The position numbers and the translations under genes were made by a program. This document shows, one piece after another, positions 62,101-64,000 of a stretch of DNA of 64,000 nt. Location: NCBI RefSeq assembly GCF_036195325.1, contig NZ_CP108101.1:5766001-5830000 (forward strand). Direction: 5' to 3'. The DNA is from Streptomyces sp. NBC_00234. GTDB lineage: Bacteria > Actinomycetota > Actinomycetes > Streptomycetales > Streptomycetaceae. How positions within the stretch are numbered: position 1 is the stretch's first letter; every line of letters starts with the position of its first letter. Below the pieces are notes generated by a model. It was not told where the DNA came from. It saw only the letters and a list, made by a program, of their open reading frames with translations, and searched no databases.

Positions 62101-62767
62101 CAACCGGCCGCAGCCCTTCGTGCGGGCCGAGCAGGAGAAGCGGCTCAAGGCCGCCGAACGGGCGTATCAGCAACTCGGGAAGGTGAATCCGCTCGCCCTG
62201 GAGGAGTTCTCGGCGCTGGAGGAGCGGCACAACTTCCTCTCCGAGCAGCTTGAAGACCTGAAGAAGACCCGGGCCGACCTGATGCAGGTGATCAAGGAGG
62301 TCGACGAGCGGGTCGAGCAGGTGTTCACCGAGGCGTTCCGGGACACCGCCCGCGAGTTCGAGGGCGTCTTCTCGCGGCTCTTCCCGGGGGGCGAGGGGCG
62401 GCTGATCCTGACCGACCCCGACAACATGCTGACGACGGGTCTGGACGTCGAAGCGCGTCCGCCGGGCAAGAAGGTCAAGCGTCTTTCCCTGCTCTCGGGC
62501 GGTGAGCGGTCGCTGACGGCCGTGGCGCTGCTGGTCTCGATCTTCAAAGCCCGTCCCAGTCCCTTCTATGTGATGGACGAGGTCGAGGCGGCGCTCGACG
62601 ACACCAACCTGCAGCGGCTGATCCGGATCATGGAGGAGCTCCAGGAGAGCTCGCAGCTCATCGTGATCACGCACCAGAAGCGGACGATGGAGGTCGCCGA
62701 CGCGCTGTACGGCGTCTCCATGCAGGGCGACGGGGTCTCCAAGGTCATCAGTCAGCGACTCCGCTGA
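59186..62767 (+). CDS. smc: Chromosome segregation protein SMC
   Basis: A 1193-residue SMC ATPase that compacts and separates chromosomes with ScpA and ScpB. The N-terminal Walker A GPNGSGKSNVVDAL lies at residues 31-44. A long coiled coil runs to about 510. The hinge is at about 515-665 (LLGPAAELLTVVPGHEVAVA, then VTGEGDVLGAHFATGG), followed by the returning coil. Near residue 1100 are the signature LSGGERSLTAVALL and Walker B FYVMDEVEAALDD, ending ITHQKRTMEVAD. The GTG start gives the conserved MHLKALTLRGFKSFASATTL. Coils are Arg/Glu/Ala-rich. Confidence 0.97.
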   Translation: MHLKALTLRGFKSFASATTLRFEPGITCVVGPNGSGKSNVVDALSWVMGEQGAKSLRGGKMEDVIFAGTTGRPPLGRAEVSLTIDNSDGALPIEYAEVTITRIMFRNGGSEYQINGDTCRLLDIQELLSDSGIGREMHVIVGQGRLDSVLHADPMGRRAFIEEAAGVLKHRKRKEKALRKLEAMGANLARVQDLTGELRRQLKPLGRQAAVARRAAVIQADLRDSRLRLLADDLVRLNEALRTEIADEAALKQRREAAEAELKAALGREAELEDEVRRLAPRLQRAQQTWYELSQLAERVRGTISLADARVKSATEAPEDERRGQGFRDPESMEREAARIREQEAELTAALEAAEHALEDTTAHRADLERELAAEERRLKDAARAIADRREGLARLRGQVNAARGRAGSAQAEIDRLAASRDEAAERAVAAQEEYEQLRAEVEGLDADDAELGERHDAARRELAEAEAAHGAAREAATAAERKRAAVAARHEALALGLRRKDGTGALLDAQDRLAGLLGPAAELLTVVPGHEVAVAAALGAAADAVAVSDPATAADAIRLLRKKDAGRAALLLGAGPQAHELPAEDGSGAGVGRAPAVVDLVRGPVELMGAVRRLVRDMVVVGTLEDAEDLVAARPELIAVTGEGDVLGAHFATGGSAGAPSLLEVQASVDEAAAELAELAVQCDELAAAQQLAGERRRAGAALVEELGERRRAAEREKSGVAQQLGRLAGQARGAAGEAERTTASAARAQEALERAAEEAEELAERLLVAEETPVEEEPDTSVRDRLAADGANARQTEMEARLQARTHEERVKALAGRADSLDRGARAEREARARAEQRRARLRHEAEVASAVASGARQLLAHVEVSVVRAQEERTSAEAAKAEGERGLAVERGRGRGLKDELDKLTDSVHRGEVLGAEKRMRIEQLEAKALEELGVEPAGLAAEYGPDQLVPPSPAAEGEELPDDPEHPRNRPQPFVRAEQEKRLKAAERAYQQLGKVNPLALEEFSALEERHNFLSEQLEDLKKTRADLMQVIKEVDERVEQVFTEAFRDTAREFEGVFSRLFPGGEGRLILTDPDNMLTTGLDVEARPPGKKVKRLSLLSGGERSLTAVALLVSIFKARPSPFYVMDEVEAALDDTNLQRLIRIMEELQESSQLIVITHQKRTMEVADALYGVSMQGDGVSKVISQRLR

Positions 62768-62840
62768 CCTTTACTGAATCGTCACGACTTCAACGCGCCT
62801 TTTGGCCGTTCCTGGGTAGATGTGGGACTTGACCCGGCGT

Positions 62841-62868
62841 TTGACTTCGAGACTTGAACGCATAGTCT
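62841..62868 (+). promoter_or_regulatory. Candidate glcP promoter
   Basis: TTGACT and TAGTCT with a 16-base spacer lie about 108 bp before the permease start, in a locally AT-richer gap after smc. Confidence 0.35.
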
Positions 62869-62975
62869 CTGCAACGTCGTTTTTACCTTCAAGTGGTGGT
62901 GCCGCGAAAGTTGTGTGCCACTTGGGAGAGCTCGCCCCCCACGTCTGACGTAGCGGCCAGGCATCAGGAGTTCAT

Positions 62976-64000
62976 GTGACCAGCACTGCCAACGGACCGG
63001 CGTCCGGGGCCCGAGAGGCCCACCCCGACCATCTCGGCCATGTCATCTTCATCACGGCAGCCGCAGCCATGGGCGGCTTCCTCTTCGGCTACGACAGCTC
63101 AGTGATCAACGGCGCGGTGGAGGCGATCCGCGACCGGTACGACATCGGCTCCGGCACGCTCGCCCAGGTCATCGCCATCGCCCTGATCGGCTGTGCGATC
63201 GGCGCCGCGACGGCGGGGCGCATCGCCGACCGGATCGGCCGCATCCGGTGCATGCAGATCTCCTCGGTGCTCTTCACCGTCAGTGCCGTCGGCTCCGCGC
63301 TCCCGTTCGCGCTCTGGGACCTGGCGATGTGGCGCATCATCGGTGGCTTCGCCATCGGTATGGCCTCGGTCATCGGCCCCGCGTACATCGCCGAGGTCTC
63401 GCCGCCCGCCTACCGGGGCCGGCTCGGCTCCTTCCAGCAGGCGGCCATCGTCATCGGCATCGCGATCTCCCAGCTGGTCAACTACGGCATCCTCCAGCTC
63501 GCCGACGGCGATCAGCGCGGCGAGATCGGCGGCCTCGAAGCCTGGCAGTGGATGCTCGGCGTGATGGTCGTCCCCGCCATCCTGTACGGACTCCTCTCGT
63601 TCGCCATCCCCGAGTCGCCGCGCTTCCTGATCTCGGTCGGCAAGCGGGGCCGGGCCAGGGAGATCCTGGCCGAGGTCGAGGGCGAACACGTGAATCTCGA
63701 CGCGCGGGTGGCCGAGATCGAGACCGCCATGCACCGTGAGCACAAGTCCACCTTCAGCGATCTGCTCGGCAGCCGCTTCGGCTTCCTGCCGATCGTCTGG
63801 GTCGGCATCGGGCTGTCGGTCTTCCAGCAGCTCGTCGGCATCAACGTCGCGTTCTACTACTCGGCGACGCTGTGGCAGTCCGTCGGCGTCGACCCGTCCA
63901 GCTCGTTCTTCTACTCGTTCACCACGTCCATCATCAACATCATCGGCACGGTGATCGCGATGGTTCTGGTGGACCGGGTGGGCCGCAGGCCGCTCGCCCT
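62976..64000 (+). CDS. glcP: Sugar-porter MFS permease, glucose permease-like (3' partial)
   Basis: The first 341 residues of a major-facilitator sugar transporter; the gene runs off the window. The first helix is AAAAMGGFLFGYDSSVINGA. The sugar-porter signatures are present: GRIADRIGR between TM2 and TM3, PAYIAEVSPPAYRGRLG, the PESPRFL motif after TM6, and QQLVGINVAFYYS in TM7. The sequence and its position directly after smc match GlcP, the glucose/proton symporter of S. coelicolor. The GTG start at 62976 has AGGAG five bases upstream. Confidence 0.9.
   Translation, partial: MTSTANGPASGAREAHPDHLGHVIFITAAAAMGGFLFGYDSSVINGAVEAIRDRYDIGSGTLAQVIAIALIGCAIGAATAGRIADRIGRIRCMQISSVLFTVSAVGSALPFALWDLAMWRIIGGFAIGMASVIGPAYIAEVSPPAYRGRLGSFQQAAIVIGIAISQLVNYGILQLADGDQRGEIGGLEAWQWMLGVMVVPAILYGLLSFAIPESPRFLISVGKRGRAREILAEVEGEHVNLDARVAEIETAMHREHKSTFSDLLGSRFGFLPIVWVGIGLSVFQQLVGINVAFYYSATLWQSVGVDPSSSFFYSFTTSIINIIGTVIAMVLVDRVGRRPLA

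Overview
The window is high-GC DNA from a Streptomyces chromosome. From 11.5 kb onward, gene content and order follow the conserved Streptomyces core: accB-accE, two conservons, gltX, Gln/Glu tRNAs, ndgR, leuCD, hupS, cofC, plsC, gpsA, ddl, thiL, thiD, rpmB, recG, rsmD, coaD, rpmF, rnc, mutM, acyP, smc and a glcP-like permease. The order is compared from memory with the S. coelicolor SCO5535-SCO5578 segment; no search was run. Use of GTG and TTG starts, strong Shine-Dalgarno sites and GC-rich hairpin terminators without T-tracts fit the genus.

Region 1 (1-11.4 kb) is strain-variable. It holds the end of a PP2C phosphatase/anti-sigma-type ATPase, a thioredoxin-reductase-like flavoprotein, a YceI protein, a small secreted protein with M15-type zinc-peptidase motifs, and three secreted glycan-degrading enzymes: GH64 beta-1,3-glucanase, GH101 endo-alpha-N-acetylgalactosaminidase and PL8 lyase. 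LacI-family-like palindromes lie next to the GH64 and PL8 genes.

Region 2 (11.4-24.1 kb) has the acyl-CoA carboxylase beta and epsilon genes, then two tandem conservons on the minus strand. Each encodes a CvnA sensor-kinase-like protein, a CvnB roadblock protein, a CvnC DUF742 protein and a CvnD small GTPase. The two cvnD genes share a 356-bp tract that reads as identical, which suggests gene conversion.

Region 3 (24.1-50.5 kb) is mostly housekeeping: tRNA charging with a five-tRNA Gln/Glu array, leucine synthesis under NdgR, a nucleoid protein, coenzyme F420 side-chain synthesis, phospholipid and cell-wall precursor synthesis, thiamine phosphorylation, ribosomal proteins, recombination and repair, and CoA synthesis.

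Region 4 (about 51.0-56.95 kb) looks like an accretion of inserted DNA between a small membrane-protein gene and a CAP-domain gene. A 31-bp perfect direct repeat (53959-53989 and 56921-56951) covers the last codons of the CAP gene. A shorter, related copy lies at 51088-51108. Between the copies are a quinone oxidoreductase, a truncated IS5-type transposase, a DinB-like protein, a secreted FG-GAP protein, an integrase C-terminal remnant and several palindromic or iterated DNA modules. This is the least ordinary part of the window.

Region 5 (57-64 kb) returns to the core: a CAP-domain protein and acylphosphatase with a perfect 24-bp palindrome between their divergent starts, then a small coiled-coil protein, SMC and the first part of a glucose permease gene.
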